A DNA stretch of 64,000 nt from Benincasa hispida (taxonomy: Eukaryota; Streptophyta; Magnoliopsida; Cucurbitales; Cucurbitaceae), in the NCBI RefSeq assembly GCF_009727055.1, contig NC_052351.1, positions 58,385,643 to 58,449,642 of the forward strand. The letters are read 5' to 3'. The translations under genes were made by a program, and so were the position numbers. Under the pieces are notes generated by a model, which had not been told where the DNA came from, ran no database searches, and saw nothing but the letters and a program-made list of their open reading frames with translations. Positions 45,791-57,300 of this stretch are shown here, in pieces (the stretch's first letter is position 1; each line of letters starts with the position of its first letter).

Positions 45791-48016
45791 TATTGGGATT
45801 GGTGTCCTAATTCTTCCGGAGTCTCGTTATTTTGTAAAGATGCACATTGTTAAATGAATAAAATCAGTGTTATTTAATTCTAGCATTTACTCATATCCAA
45901 TAAACAAAGCTCCTTGGTTGTCTTATGTGAACTTAAGCATGTATATGTGATATACAAGTAGATCATGCCTTAAGTGATAACCTAAATCGGTTTGTAGTAT
46001 AAGGATTAAGGTGGGATACCTGATCCTGGTGACACTACGGATACGACCCGCTTTGTAGAGGTTTGCAAGTGTTGTAAACTACTACAAATGGTAGATCTTG
46101 ACCATTCGTGTGGAGACGTGGAGCGGGGGTTTTCTATACAAAGAGTTTGTATAAAACCTGGACCATGAGATGACTAGACTATGTATATAACGTCGTTGAT
46201 ACTAGAGACTTGCATCTCACCTAAACAACCATAGGTGTCACAACCTCAATCCTGAGTGTTTTGTGAACTCCTGCCTTTGGGGGCGGTCCTTTGATTAGTA
46301 TGGGTGAGAGTTGCCAGATTGCCAACTCAACATGCCTATCTTTTTGGAGACGTGTCTAAACTGGGAGCTGGGAACTCAATCCACAATATGGAATTCACTT
46401 CTTTCCCGAAGATGGGATAAGTAGAGAGATTGCTCCCTTAAAGGCTAATTCTGGGGCTTAAACATAGTGGCCATAACTTCTCTTTGGAAGAGAAGACTCA
46501 GTCATAGTAGGGCTATGATTTATGATCATTAAAGGGATCAGTGGTACTTAAGGAGACAGATGTAACTACAGGGGCATAAAGGTTATTGGCCCAGCTGTAC
46601 TTACGAGTGATTTGTGATGGGTTATCGCACTACTCATTAGTTAAGATGAACACATAATATATCTGTAGTGAGGAGAGTTCAGTTGTCGGTCTTTAGTAGA
46701 GTGCCTGGCAATTAACGGATGGTGGATCCCGTTACTAAAGAGTTTAGTCAGTTATTTACGTTCCGTTGGAGCTTCGGATCTACAGGTCCATGAGGTTCCC
46801 TTGGTAGCTTGGATTCATGTTGAAGGATCAAGTTCTTGGTGTTGATTTGAAATGTTCAAATTGACAAGAGGTATCTTGATTATAAATGATATAATCGATA
46901 TGATGTATAAGATACATATAATGGAGGATTGATGTATATGAGATTTACATTAAGTACCATGGAATAGGAAAAGAACTATAGTTTTTATGTTTCATGAGAT
47001 GAAATATTAAAACTATAGGTTATAAATATAGTATGATAAGTTGGCTATCATTTATATTTATAATAATATTAATTATTAGATAATTAATACTTTTTCTTTT
47101 AAATAACCAAAGTAGTGGGTGGTTATTGATCATGGTAACCATGAGTTTGAAAGGAAATTGGTTTCCTTTTTTTGGAAAAAAAAAAAAGGGGTTTACAAAG
47201 GTTTGAAAAAGTTTTTTGAGTTCTCTCTGGCAAAAAGAAACTCACAAAAATCTTCAAGTAAATACAGATTTACTAAATGACAGCTGGGCTAGGTAAACGA
47301 TCGTGCAGGTCCTGGCTAAACGATCGTGTAGTGTTTACTAAACGATCGCATAGTTTGCTAGACGATCGTTGGCCTAAGGTAAATTATCGTGTAGAATCGA
47401 CCGAGCTAAACGATAGAGCTAAACGATCACATAGTATTTGCTAGACGATCGCATAGCTTTATCTAACCGATTGGGCATCGACCTATATGATAGGTCTTCG
47501 ACTTCTCCCACTTGCCAGTCGTGTATGCGATCGTTGTTTCCTCCATTCGTCTGCCTCACACCAAGTCCAAATAGAGCCCACCCTCTGGATTATCACACCG
47601 AGAATACCAAGGTCACCTTGTTGGTGGTGTCAGACTCAACTCGACACCGTCGAGGTTTTCTGGAGGCCGTTTGTGGTGCTTTGGAGGAGTCCGTTCGTGG
47701 TGTTGCGGGGGATATCGTGACCGAGGAGATCATTGAGAACGAGCACGAAGTGTTCGTGCGGTGTTGCGGTCATGTATATCGAGTGCTCGTGAGTGCAATT
47801 GTTCGATCAAAGTTGCGTATCGGAGCGTGGAGATGCTTATGCCGTTGTTAGTGTAGTTTCTCCTTTTATACATTAGATGTTTCATGCTAAAATTTCTCTG
47901 TAAATTGTATAACCGCTTGTATTGAAGACGACTATAAATGATTTGTTGATTCATGATTGTAATTTGGAATAGTCTTGTTCTGCTACTCACGAAAATCTCG
48001 TGTTCGATTTCCTTCA
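45791..48016 (+). mobile_element. Solo LTR, copia B type (2226 bp), in copia A leader
   Basis: It starts TATTGGGATTGG and ends GATTTCCTTCA, closely similar to 18202-20259. The flanks GTGTT (45786-45790) and GTTTT (48017-48021) match at 4 of 5 bases. No internal region remains. The frame at 47438-47851 is LTR sequence also found, partly open, in other B copies, and is not a gene. CGATCG-type motifs cluster at 47285-47475. Confidence 0.85.
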
Positions 48017-48640
48017 GTTTTGTATAGTCAATATCAAGGTAAACGGAGGAAGTAGTTCATAGTAAGTGGGTGAAGGATATGTGTCAATATATCCTACGGT
48101 CTCCTCCATTAGTCTGAACTATGAGATTCCTATGTTGCGCCTGCTGGTTTGCTTTAGGTGGCCCTTTGCTAGTCGTTTAGCAACGGCTATCCCCACGAAG
48201 GGTTGTAACATAGGATTCGGAACAACCCAGGCTTTAGTAAAATGAATAGGGTCTTATAGTTCCATCTTGGATGTTGTCTTCTATTTCGGAGGCAAATTCA
48301 TACCGTCCTATAGGATTTGAAAATGGCGGGTCACACTTACAAGAATTACTAAGTTGTTAGTAAGGATCTTGGCTGAAAACGATAACCAAACGACTATAGG
48401 AATAAGAGTTATTCCAGAGACAATAGGAATAAGAGTTATTCCAGGGATAGTGTTTGGTCAAAATTGTTTGTTTTAGTGAAGGAGTATCTGACTGCCCCTC
48501 GGTAGCATATATTCTGACTCACTAAAATATCATTGCAAATAAATCATGGCTATGGGTACATTATTACTTTTTGCTAAAATTTGACTTTGGATTTAGTTAC
48601 AATTTTCTAATTAGAATTTGTTTGAATTTTATCAGCATGT
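48017..48640 (+). other. Copia A leader, part 2
   Basis: Similar to the copia 2 leader at 17140-17460 (atggcgggtcacacttac, catcattgcaaat, gggtacatt), which supports common ancestry. A 27-bp tandem duplication at 48399-48442 contains a perfect hairpin twice. Confidence 0.6.
48399..48442. repeat. Tandemly duplicated hairpin
   Basis: ggaataa-gag-ttattcc occurs at 48399-48415 and again at 48426-48442, each a perfect 7-bp stem with a 3-base loop. Confidence 0.85.
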
Positions 48641-48900
48641 TGAATTCTAGAATACTCGCTTTCGATATACATAACAGTAAAATCAAATTAACAAGCAAAT
48701 TACTAGTGGTTGATATACCAAAAGAGTTTTAACAGAGGATTGTTCTCTATCTCCCAACTCATCTAAAATTATAAATTATGTAGATGAGAATGTTGAATTC
48801 AAACAACAAGATAAATATTATTTACTTGTTATCGAAGCATGTTTAGTGAAAAACGATAAAATTTCGATAATTGATTCAGGTGTCGCTAATCATGTATGTA
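48640..48900 (+). pseudogene. Copia A gag-protease junction, gag deleted
   Basis: A possible ATG near 48638 (MLNSRILAFDIHNSKIKL) is followed after only about 200 bp by ISIIDSGVANHVC at 48865-48900, the protease start with an intact DSG. In copia 2 and copia E the same two points are nearly 1 kb apart, so almost all of gag, including the zinc knuckle, is missing. Confidence 0.6.
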
Positions 48901-50132
48901 CTATCTCCAAGAACTGTTGACAGAAGGTATAACAATCTTTAAGGTAGGGACCAGGGAGATTGTTTTCAGCCAAAGCAGTGAGAGATATGAAGTTATTTAT
49001 AGGACATATATTTATTTGAAAAATGTATATTATATTCCTTCTATGAAAAGGAATCTAATTTACGTCTCCTGTTTGCTAGAACAAAATTATAAAGTTTATT
49101 TCGAAAATGGTGAAGTGTTCACCAAAATGGGAAATAAACAGATTTGCTCTGCAAAATTAGCAAATAACTTGTACATGTTAAAACCAACTGAGGTCAAAAC
49201 TGTTTTGAACATAGAGATGTTTAAAACTGCAGGGACTCATAAGAAGTGGAAGATTTCTCCAAATGCCTATCTTTGGCACTTAAGACTGGGTCACATAAAT
49301 TTCAAAAGGATTGAGAGATTGGTTAAGAACGATCATCTAAATAAGTTGGAAGACAATTCATTACCACCATGTGAGTCTTGTCTTGAGGGTAAAATGACAA
49401 AAAGATCTTTTTCTGGAAAAGGACTTAGAGCTAAAGAACCCCTAGAACTAATTCACTCAGACCTTTGTGGGCTCTAAATGTTAGGGCAAGTGTAGGGTAT
49501 GAATATTTCATCAGTTTCATAGATGATTATTCTAGGTATGGGCATGTTTACCTAATGTACCAAAAGTCTGAAACTTTTGAATAGTTCAAAGAGTATAAGG
49601 TTGTGGTTGAAAACCAATTAAGTAAAAAGATTAAAACACTTCGATCGGATCTAGGTGGTGAATATATAGACATAGAATTCTAGAAATTTTTGATAGAACA
49701 TGGAATTCAGTCTTAACTCACAGCCCCTGGCACACCTCAGCAGAACAGTGTGGTAGAGAGGAGAAACAGAACCTAGTTGGACATGGTTCGTTCCATTATG
49801 AGTACACTCAGTTACCAAATTCTTTTTGGGGACACGCAGTTAAGACTGCAGTGTATATTTTGAACATAGTTCCCTCGGAAAGCGTTTCTGAAATGCCTTA
49901 TGAGCTCTAGATGGGACATAAAGGAAATTTACGTCACTTCAGGATTTGGGGTTGTCCAGTACCTGTTTTGGTGCACAATCCTAAAAGGCTGAAACACCGT
50001 TCAAAAGTATGTCTATTTGTAGGCTGCCCAAGAGAAAGTAAAGGTGGTCTCTTTTATGATCCTCAAGAAGATAAAGTATTTATATCGACAAATGCAACCT
50101 TCCTGGAAGAAAATTATATAAAGAAGCAGTAA
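48896..50132 (+). pseudogene. Copia A protease end, pre-integrase and integrase
   Basis: A 193-codon frame (48896-49477) covers YLKNVYYIPSMKRNLIYVSCLLEQ, ICSAKLANNLYMLKP, then YLWHLRLGHINFKRIERLVK and PPCESCLEGKMTKRSFSGKG and LIHSDLCG, that is, protease C-terminus and the integrase zinc-binding module. The core follows in another frame: ISFIDDYSRYGHVYLM (first Asp) at 49510, LRSDLGGEYID (second Asp, 49640) and APGTPQQNSVVERRNR (Glu, 49725). Stops replace Gln twice and Trp once. 49911-50132 gives HFRIWGCPVPVLV and CLFVGCPRESKGGLFYDPQ. Confidence 0.8.
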
Positions 50133-53100
50133 GCTAGTAATAGAAGAAATGTCCAGAGAAACGAAAAATGAATCAACAAGAGTTGTTGATAGAGCAAGTC
50201 CGTAAACAAGAGTTATTGATGAAACTGATACTTCACATCCTTCACAAGAGTTGAGAATGCCTCGTCATAGTGGGAGGGTTGTGCAATAGCCTGACCAGTA
50301 CATGGGTTTAACTGAAACTCAAGTCATCATAACAGATGATGGTTTAGAGGATCCATTGTCTTTTAATCAAGCAATGAATAATGTGAACAAAGACCAATGG
50401 ATTAAAGCCATGGACCTTGAAATGAAATCTATTGAAGGATCTCAAATCTAAGAGTTCCATGAGCGTGTTCGGATCGTTCTGATGTCACCATCATCAAAAT
50501 ACATATTATACATTCATTACATACAGTTATGCAAACAAAACTCTAATTAACGGCATGCTATGAAAAATAAAAAGACAAGGGAAATAGTTCCATACCAATT
50601 GAAGACGTTCTTCACACTTTGGAACTCCAATGCAGCAGAAACCCTCCACGCAATCTACCAGAGCCCAGCAACAGCATCGACAACAGTAGCACAAACAACG
50701 CACGAACACGAACGCCGTGGGGATGACACCACCACTAAAGTGCCCTGGGTATTCTCGGAGTGAAAACCCAAAGGGTAGGCTTTGGTGAATTTGGTAGAGG
50801 AAGGAGGAACACGAATCGTGTAGGCCATAAGCAAGTGGGAGGGAAGAAAATGCTATCGCATAGCAGAAATGCTTATCGTTTAGGAGGAGCTACACGATCG
50901 TGTAGGATTTACTGAACGGTCATTTAGGAAAAGGTACACTATCGTTTAGTAAAATCGGCACACTATACGATCGTTTAGAGAATCTATCTGATCGTGTAGG
51001 TGACAGTGTGCGATCGTTTATCGCGAGGTGGACAATCGTTTAGGTGGAGAAGAGCTATCATATAGTCTCTCGAGCGATCGTTTACTTTCACCAACGCGCA
51101 CTTCTGAAATTCTTTTGACGATTTCTCTTCGGGGCTTTCGATTGAACAACGGGGATTTAAAATGAAAACATTTTTCATTTTAACTCATTGGTTACAATAA
51201 TCAACGTTCCCCACTAACCCACGCCCGAATGTGAAAATTAGCTTAATTATCATATAATTAACCAATTAATTAATTAATAAATATAATCATATTATATTTT
51301 TAACCTATAGTTTGATATCAAATATCTACTATAGTATTTTCTCCTCTACTTGATATAAATCATATTTATATCTAATTTCTTCCAAAATAATGTATCTCAT
51401 ACATCTAGCCAATTATATCCATATATAAATTAACCAGTCCAATTATAATCATATATAATCGAACTTCCTCTTGTCAATTTGAACATTTCAAATTAACCCA
51501 AATACTGGTTCTCGACTTTATCCAAGCTACCTAGGGGACCTAATGGACCTATGGCTTCGAAGCTCCAACGGTACGTGAATAGAATCTTTAGTTACGAGAT
51601 CCACCTCAGTTAACTGTCAGGCATTCCACTAAAGACCAACAGCTGAACTCTTCTTACCATAGATATATTTCTGTGTCATCGAATATAAACAATCATTGAG
51701 TACGTGACCCTTCACAGATGCTCGTAAGTACAGTTGAGCCAAAATTACCCGTTATGCCCCTGTAGTTACATCTTACTCGTTAAGTACCACTGATTCCTCT
51801 AATGAACAATACAAATAGTCCAACTATGTGTGAAGACCTCTCAGGCCAAAGAGAAGGTGTGTGGCGCCACACATCGTTCAGTCCCAGAATCAGCCCTTAG
51901 GAGCTAATATTCTACTTACCCTACCTTGAGGAAGAAGTGAATTCCATCCTGTGTAGCTGAGTTCCAGCTCCCAAATCAGACGGATCCCCAATGGTAGGTT
52001 TAAATTCGGCAACCTGGCCACTCGTACCGCAATTAACACAAATCAAAGTACCGCCTTCAATGGCAGAAGTTCCCAACTCACTCAGGATTGAGGTCATGTT
52101 ACCTATGGTCATTCTAGTGAAATGAAGTCTCTGTCATGAACGGTGTTATATAACGAGATGTTAACACTTCGTGGTTAGGTCTTATACAAACTCTTTGTAT
52201 AGGGTGCCCCCGCTCGCATGTTCCAACACGAATGATCATTATCAGGCAATCTGTGACAAGTCACAACACTTGTGACAATTCCATAAAGCGGGCTGCATCT
52301 GTAGCATTACCAGGATAAGGTTTCCCTCCTATATTCATATACTATAGACCATTTTGATTATCACTCAAGACATGATCCACTTGTATGTCACCACATACAT
52401 GTTTGAGTCACATACAGATAACCAGGGATATTATGTGTATTGGTTTGTGGTAAAGCAAATAAAACAAGTAACCGAGCAAAAATACAAGATGTGAAGTAAA
52501 TATCATATATCAACACAAGCGTTTGTACATACTGTTTATAAACTACAGGACACGAGACTTTAGGGCATCAACCCCAACATCTATGTATTTCAATTCTGTC
52601 TGGGATCTTGTAGATCAAGTGGAAGGGGTAAAACCCATCGGTTGCAAGTGGATCTACAAGAGAAAACGAGACCAAGCTGGTAAGGTACAGACCTACAAAG
52701 CTAGACTTGTGGCAGAAGAGTTTACCCAAAGAGAGGGGTTAGATTTTGAAGAAACCTTCTCTCTAGTTGCCATGATAAAGTCTATTAGAATACTCTTATC
52801 CATAGCCACATTTTATGATTATGAAATATGGCAAATGGATGTCAAGACAGCTTTTCTGAATGGCTATCTTGAAGAGAGTATCTATATGTCTCAACCAGAA
52901 GGGTTTATACAGCAGGGTAAAGAGCAAAAGGTTTGCGAGCTTAATCGATCCATTTATGGATTAAAACAAGCTTCTAGATCCTGGAATATGAGATTTGACA
53001 CTGCGATCAAATCTTATGGCTTTGAACAAAATATTGACGAACCTTGTGTCTACAAGAAAATTATCAACAAAACTATCGCTTTTCTGGTGTTGTGTGTTGA

Positions 53101-53314
53101 TGATATTCTACTCATTGGGAATGAGGTAGAATATCTAGCTGACAATAAGAGATGGTTGGCTTCACAATTCCAAATGAAAGATTTGGGAGAAGCACAGTAT
53201 GTTCTTGGAATCCAAATAGTTCGAAATCGCAAGAACAGAACATTGGCATTATCTCAAGCATCTTATATAGACAAGATGTTGTCTAGGTATAAAATGCAAA
53301 ATTCCAAAAAATGA
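50133..53314 (+). pseudogene. Copia A reverse transcriptase, split by a solo LTR
   Basis: The first part (50133-50432) reads EDPLSFNQAMNNVNKDQWIKAMDLEMKSI and is cut at codon level by the solo LTR. After the TSD the frame goes on from 52585: YFNSVWDLVDQ, IGCKWIYKRKRDQAGKVQTYKARLVAEEFTQ, IWQMDVKTAFLNG (first Asp), LNRSIYGLKQASRSWNMRFD and LVLCVDDILLIGNE. The active-site YVDD is CVDD here, with both Asp kept. MKDLGEAQYVLGIQIV and LSQASYIDKML run to 53314. Over 240 codons are open on the right side, the longest intact RT stretch in the window. Confidence 0.85.
50433..52579 (-). mobile_element. Solo LTR, copia D type (2147 bp), inside copia A RT
   Basis: On the minus strand it runs TGTTGGGGTTGATGCCC ... 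GAGATCCTTCA, with intact TG...CA ends. It is flanked by perfect duplications TCTAT (50428-50432 and 52580-52584), and the RT reading frame resumes across it. There is no internal sequence. It contains a dense CGATCG-motif array at about 50820-51095. Confidence 0.95.
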
Positions 53315-53860
53315 TCTTTATCTTTCAGGTATGGAATTCACTTGTCTAAGGAGTCTTAAGACACCTCAGGAGGTTGAGGAGATGAATCGAATTCCATATG
53401 CATCTGCAGTTGGGAGTTTGATGTATGTGATGTAGTGTATTCGTCCCGACATATGCTATGCCATAGGAATTGTCAGCAGATTTCAGTCCAATCCTGGTCA
53501 TGACCATTGTACTGCTGTTAAAAATATTCTCAAGTATCTCCGGAGAATGAGAGATTATATGCTTGTGTATGGTCTTAAGGATCTGATCCTTACTGGATAC
53601 ACTGATTCTAACTTTTAGACCGATATTGATTCGAGGAAATCGACTTTGGGGTTAGTATTCACTCTGAACGGAGGAGCAGTTGTGTGGAGAAGCATCAAGC
53701 AGAGTTGCATTGTGGACTCCACAATGGAAGCTGAGTATGTTGCTGCAAGCGAATCAGCAAAAGAAACATAGCTGATAAATTTACAAAGGCCCTCTCGGCT
53801 AAAGTGTTCGAAGGTCACCTAGTAGAACTAGGTCTACGAGTTTTGTATCATTAGGGCAAG
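53315..53860 (+). pseudogene. Copia A RNase H, internally deleted
   Basis: Broken frames read LSKES..KTPQEVEEM, SAVGSLMYVM, RPDICYAIGIVSRFQSNPG, NILKYLRRMRDYMLVYGLKDLILTGYTDSNF (stop for Gln) and FTLNGGAVVWRSIKQSCIVDSTMEAEYVAASESAKE (53640-53768). The next codons jump to ADKFTKALSAKVFEGHL, so about 65-70 residues including the CDN motif are deleted at about 53768. The end GLRVLYH is followed by the PPT region. Confidence 0.8.
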
Positions 53861-53969
53861 TGGGAGAATTGATGGGTATTGTGATGCCCTAGTTTATTGT
53901 ATTTGTATATTTTACTCTCTCCATGTAAACTCAACATTGTATATATTTATATTGATGCACTGAAGTTTT

Positions 53970-53986
53970 AGTCCAAGTGGGAGTAT
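53970..53986 (+). promoter_or_regulatory. Polypurine tract of copia A
   Basis: gtccaagtgggagtat lies directly before the 3' LTR start at 53987. A second caagtgggagaatt occurs at 53858-53871. Confidence 0.75.
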
Positions 53987-55835
53987 TGTTGGGTTTTATG
54001 TCCTAAAAACTCGCAGTTTATAAAATGATAAACATTTTCTATTATCAATATACTTATTATTGATCTCATAAATTGTATGAAAGTCTAAATCCAATAAACT
54101 AAGACCAATGACTATTGTATGAGTACTTGAACTTTATATGGAGACATACGAGTGGATCGGGTTCGAGTAAATAGTCAAAATGATCTATGGTACATGAATG
54201 AGGTTGGGTACTTTATTCTGGTAACACCATTGGATGTGGCCTACTCTGTAGTTGTTACAAAGAGTTGTAAAGTGCTACATATGATGTGATCCTAATTCGT
54301 ATATGTTATGATCAGGACCAAGAAATAATTCACTCTTACTTTATAACGCTGTTTACTATTTAAGACTGATTATTTCACCTAGATAACCTAGGTAACTTGA
54401 TCTTAATCTTAGCTAACTATGAACTCTTGTTTATTCGGGATTGCCCTTAGATTTGCATAGTTGAGGGTTGGTTCAACAGCGCTGGCTCAATAAGACATCC
54501 ATTTCAGGGGTAAGACCGGATAGATAGCTGGGGACATAAGGTGCAAGACGGAGTTCAAGCCTACCCGATTTAGGGATAGGAGAAAGGTTGTTCTCTCAAG
54601 TACTAAATCCAGGTCTTGAACAAGAGGCTCACCCTCTCATTGGGTTGAGAGAGTTTCGTTTGGTGATTAGATCACAAACCAGTTGTTCATTAGAGAATCA
54701 GTAGAGACTTGAGGAACAAGACGTAATCTCGGGGATAAAATAGATATTTGACCCAGCCGTTATTACGAACAACCTGTGAAGGGTCGACTTGCTGATTATG
54801 GTTAAATCATGTGGACATAATATATCTAACATTCTGAGGAGAGTGCAACTATGAGCTTTAGTGGTATGACTCATTAGATAAACGAATGTGGATTAATTTG
54901 GTCTAATGAGTTTAGCCATTTAATCTCGAATCGTTGGAAGCCTATGATCTGTAGGTCCGCAGGTCCCCTACTCAACTCGTAATGGACTAGCTCTAGAATA
55001 GCGTGATAAGTTAATTTGAAAACGTTTAAATTAGAATTAAGGGAATTAGTGATTAATGAGATATAATTATGTTTAATTTTAGAATTAAACGGAATAGGAG
55101 AATTTATATATATTTAAATATGATCTTAAATATAATAAAGATGGATAAGTGTTTAAATATTAATTTATATATTAGTGATTATTAAATATTAATTAAGTTT
55201 TATTTAATAATTAATTTATGAAATTAATTAATTTTTCATTTTTAAAATAAAATAGATTTTTTAAATCAAAATTTGATTTTTAGATAAAATTGAAAAAGGA
55301 AAATAAAACAAAAACACAAAATGGAAAAATAGTTTTCTCCATTATCCATCACTTAACTAGCTCACACATATAGCAATGTATTTGCCTTGTCTTCTCCAAG
55401 CACGAGCTGCAACTCATGTAGCTCTTCTCTTTGCATGTTGATTTGCAATATAATGAAGAGATTGGAGTGAAAATCGAGAATGCAATCTATAGAATTTTGA
55501 GAGAAAAATTGGTTTGAAGAATGGTTCTTCAACAAGATTACTGCAGTGAGCTTTTCTCCTTCATCCCTTGATTCAAGCTTGTTGTGAGTCCCACAACTCA
55601 ATCTAGAGCACAAAGAGAATAATGGGGAAGGTCTTGAGGTGGTCTACAACAAGATATGGAGAAGATAGCAGCTAGAGAAGATAGCAGCTAGAGAAGAAGC
55701 TTTAAAGAAGTTCTACAAGAGGTAAGTCTTGAAACCAATTTTTCTGCAGAAGCATGCTTTATATTATGCCAAAATTAGTGAATTTGAATGCTTAGATGAT
55801 TCTTATGCTTCCGCTGCTGTTGATACATTGCTACA
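53987..55835 (+). repeat. Copia A 3' LTR (1849 bp)
   Basis: It starts TGTTGGGTTTTATG and ends GATACATTGCTACA. Compared with the 5' LTR it lacks about 45 bp near 54313 (between ttatga and tcaggacc) and has a 17-bp tandem duplication (gatagcagctagagaa) near 55663-55696. Right TSD: CTTTC at 55836-55840. Confidence 0.9.
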
Positions 55836-55996
55836 CTTTCCTTGTGGGTTTGGGCCCCAAGGGGTACTTAAGTTTTATAAGGGGTGGGGAGGTAGGAAAA
55901 TATGAGTATGGTGGTCGTTCCAAACACGCGTGCCACCGTCATTCGATCGAACGAGGCATGTGGAAATACTTTCTTGGATTGAGAAATTTATTTGTT
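55836..55996 (+). repeat. F-type LTR, right part
   Basis: Starting cttgtgggtttgggcc at 55841, it continues the homology to 14648-14800 that was interrupted at 42151. It fades out near 55996 into the gtttatg-type repeat. Confidence 0.7.
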
Positions 55997-56095
55997 GTTA
56001 CCAATGAGTTGTTTATGTTTATAAGTTTTTTGGTTTATATTTATATATTTTCCAAATGAAATCATTGTTATTCGTGTTTCTTTTAGCATGATAAG

Positions 56096-56733
56096 TGTTG
56101 GGCTGACCACTCTTCACAAGTCCAAATACTCAAGATCCATGGTGGAGAGATGAAGAAATTGCTTACAAATATTCTGCCAAATCCTCGATACTCGACTACT
56201 TCCTACCTGATCCTCAATGAGAATTCCCTTATTCGTCTGACGAGTCTCTGTTAAATCCTCGATGGAACTCGATGACAACAGAACTAATACTCGATTGTAC
56301 TCGACGGTTCTTGAACGATACTCGGTGCGACTCGAAGGTGAAAATGATGTATTCGAAGCTACTTGATAGCAAAGAATCGATGCACGATTGACTCGATAAT
56401 TTGATTACTCAATGCGATTTGAAAGATAATTGAATGACACGCGATTTGCAGTAAAGAAACACTTGAATGAACAAAAAAGATAAAGGAAGAAGAATGAAAC
56501 ACAGTGTTTACGTGGTTCAACAAAATTTCCTACATCCACGGAAAGACCTGAATTCTTTTTACTTATGAAGATTGCATATAGATTTTTATTGTTTACAGAA
56601 AACCAAGAAAATGATGATAACTCTAGGATTTGAATTTAAAATCAGTGGTATTTGTAGAGTATACCAGCTGACCGTTTTACAAAGTTAGTTATAAACAAAC
56701 AAAATCTGAGGTATTTGAGTCATAGCTTCTTCA
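56096..56733 (-). repeat. Tork-like 3' LTR (638 bp)
   Basis: In plus orientation it reads TGTTGGGCTGAC ... GCTTCTTCA. It has the same ends as 61476-62124. Many ctcgat words recur inside. The TATA-like site of the other LTR reads ctacaaat here. Confidence 0.9.
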
Positions 56734-56752
56734 AATTCTCCACCTTGACTCC
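56734..56752 (-). promoter_or_regulatory. Polypurine tract of the Tork-like element
   Basis: The minus strand reads CAAGGTGGAGAATT directly before the LTR start. Confidence 0.75.
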
Positions 56753-56796
56753 AATGCCTTGTAATCTCCTAATCTTCCTGATTTTGGCCGGTTTTT

Positions 56797-57300
56797 CTAC
56801 CCTATGCCTGGAAGCTCAAAACCAATCTGTTCTAAACATTTAAACAATTTAAGGTTTGAAACAGGTTTTGTTAACATGTTAGCTGCATTGTCAGAAGTAT
56901 GGACCTTTGAAATTTCTATCTCCCCTGTCTCAATTTTATCTTTAATGAAATGATACTTGACATCAATGTGCTTTGTTCTAGTGTGGAATGGTGGATTTCG
57001 GGACAAATGGATAGCACTTTGGTTATCACAATAGAGTCTTACTGCTGTTTGATCTATCCCAAAGTCTTTCAGCAATCCCTTAAGCCACAATGCTTCTTTG
57101 ATTGCTTCTGTTAAAGCCATATATTCAACTTCTGTTGTAGATAAGGCTACTATAGGCTGTAGTGATGCTTCCCAGCTAATTAGATTAGGACCAAAAAGGA
57201 AAAGGTAACCTGTTAAGGACCTCCTTTTGTCCAAATCACCAGCATAGTCAGCATCCACATTTCCATAAAGCTCTAGGTTTGGTTTAGCTGACCTTTGATA
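56797..57300 (-). pseudogene. Tork-like RNase H
   Basis: The minus-strand frame from 57258 to 56797 is open for 153 residues and ends at the natural stop: MDADYAGDLDKRRSLTGYLFLFG (first Asp), STTEVEYMALTEAIKEALWLKGLL (Glu), VRLYCDNQSAIHLSRNP (Asp), HTRTKHIDVKYHFIKDKIETGEIE, and AANMLTKPV. All expected catalytic residues are visible. It is the best preserved domain of this element, but it is joined to a broken RT upstream by a frameshift near 57300. Confidence 0.85.

Larger units (their letters stand above)
42152..55835 (+). mobile_element. Copia A, complete but nested, plus strand
   Basis: Both LTRs, a PBS, a PPT and pol in order (protease, integrase, RT, RNase H) are present. The target duplication is CTTTT (42147-42151) against CTTTC (55836-55840); the uninterrupted homologue at 14640-14665 reads ccttttcttgtggg, confirming the site. 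Two solo LTRs with their own TSDs sit inside (45791-48016; 50433-52579). Without these the element would be about 9.3 kb. Nearly all of gag is missing, integrase and RT carry stops, and RNase H has an internal deletion, so it is dead. Confidence 0.9.

Noticed and set aside
47438..47851. A 137-codon frame that partly recurs at 19798-20010
   Set aside because: Both are the same part of B-type solo LTRs. The similarity is LTR homology; the frame breaks in other copies.
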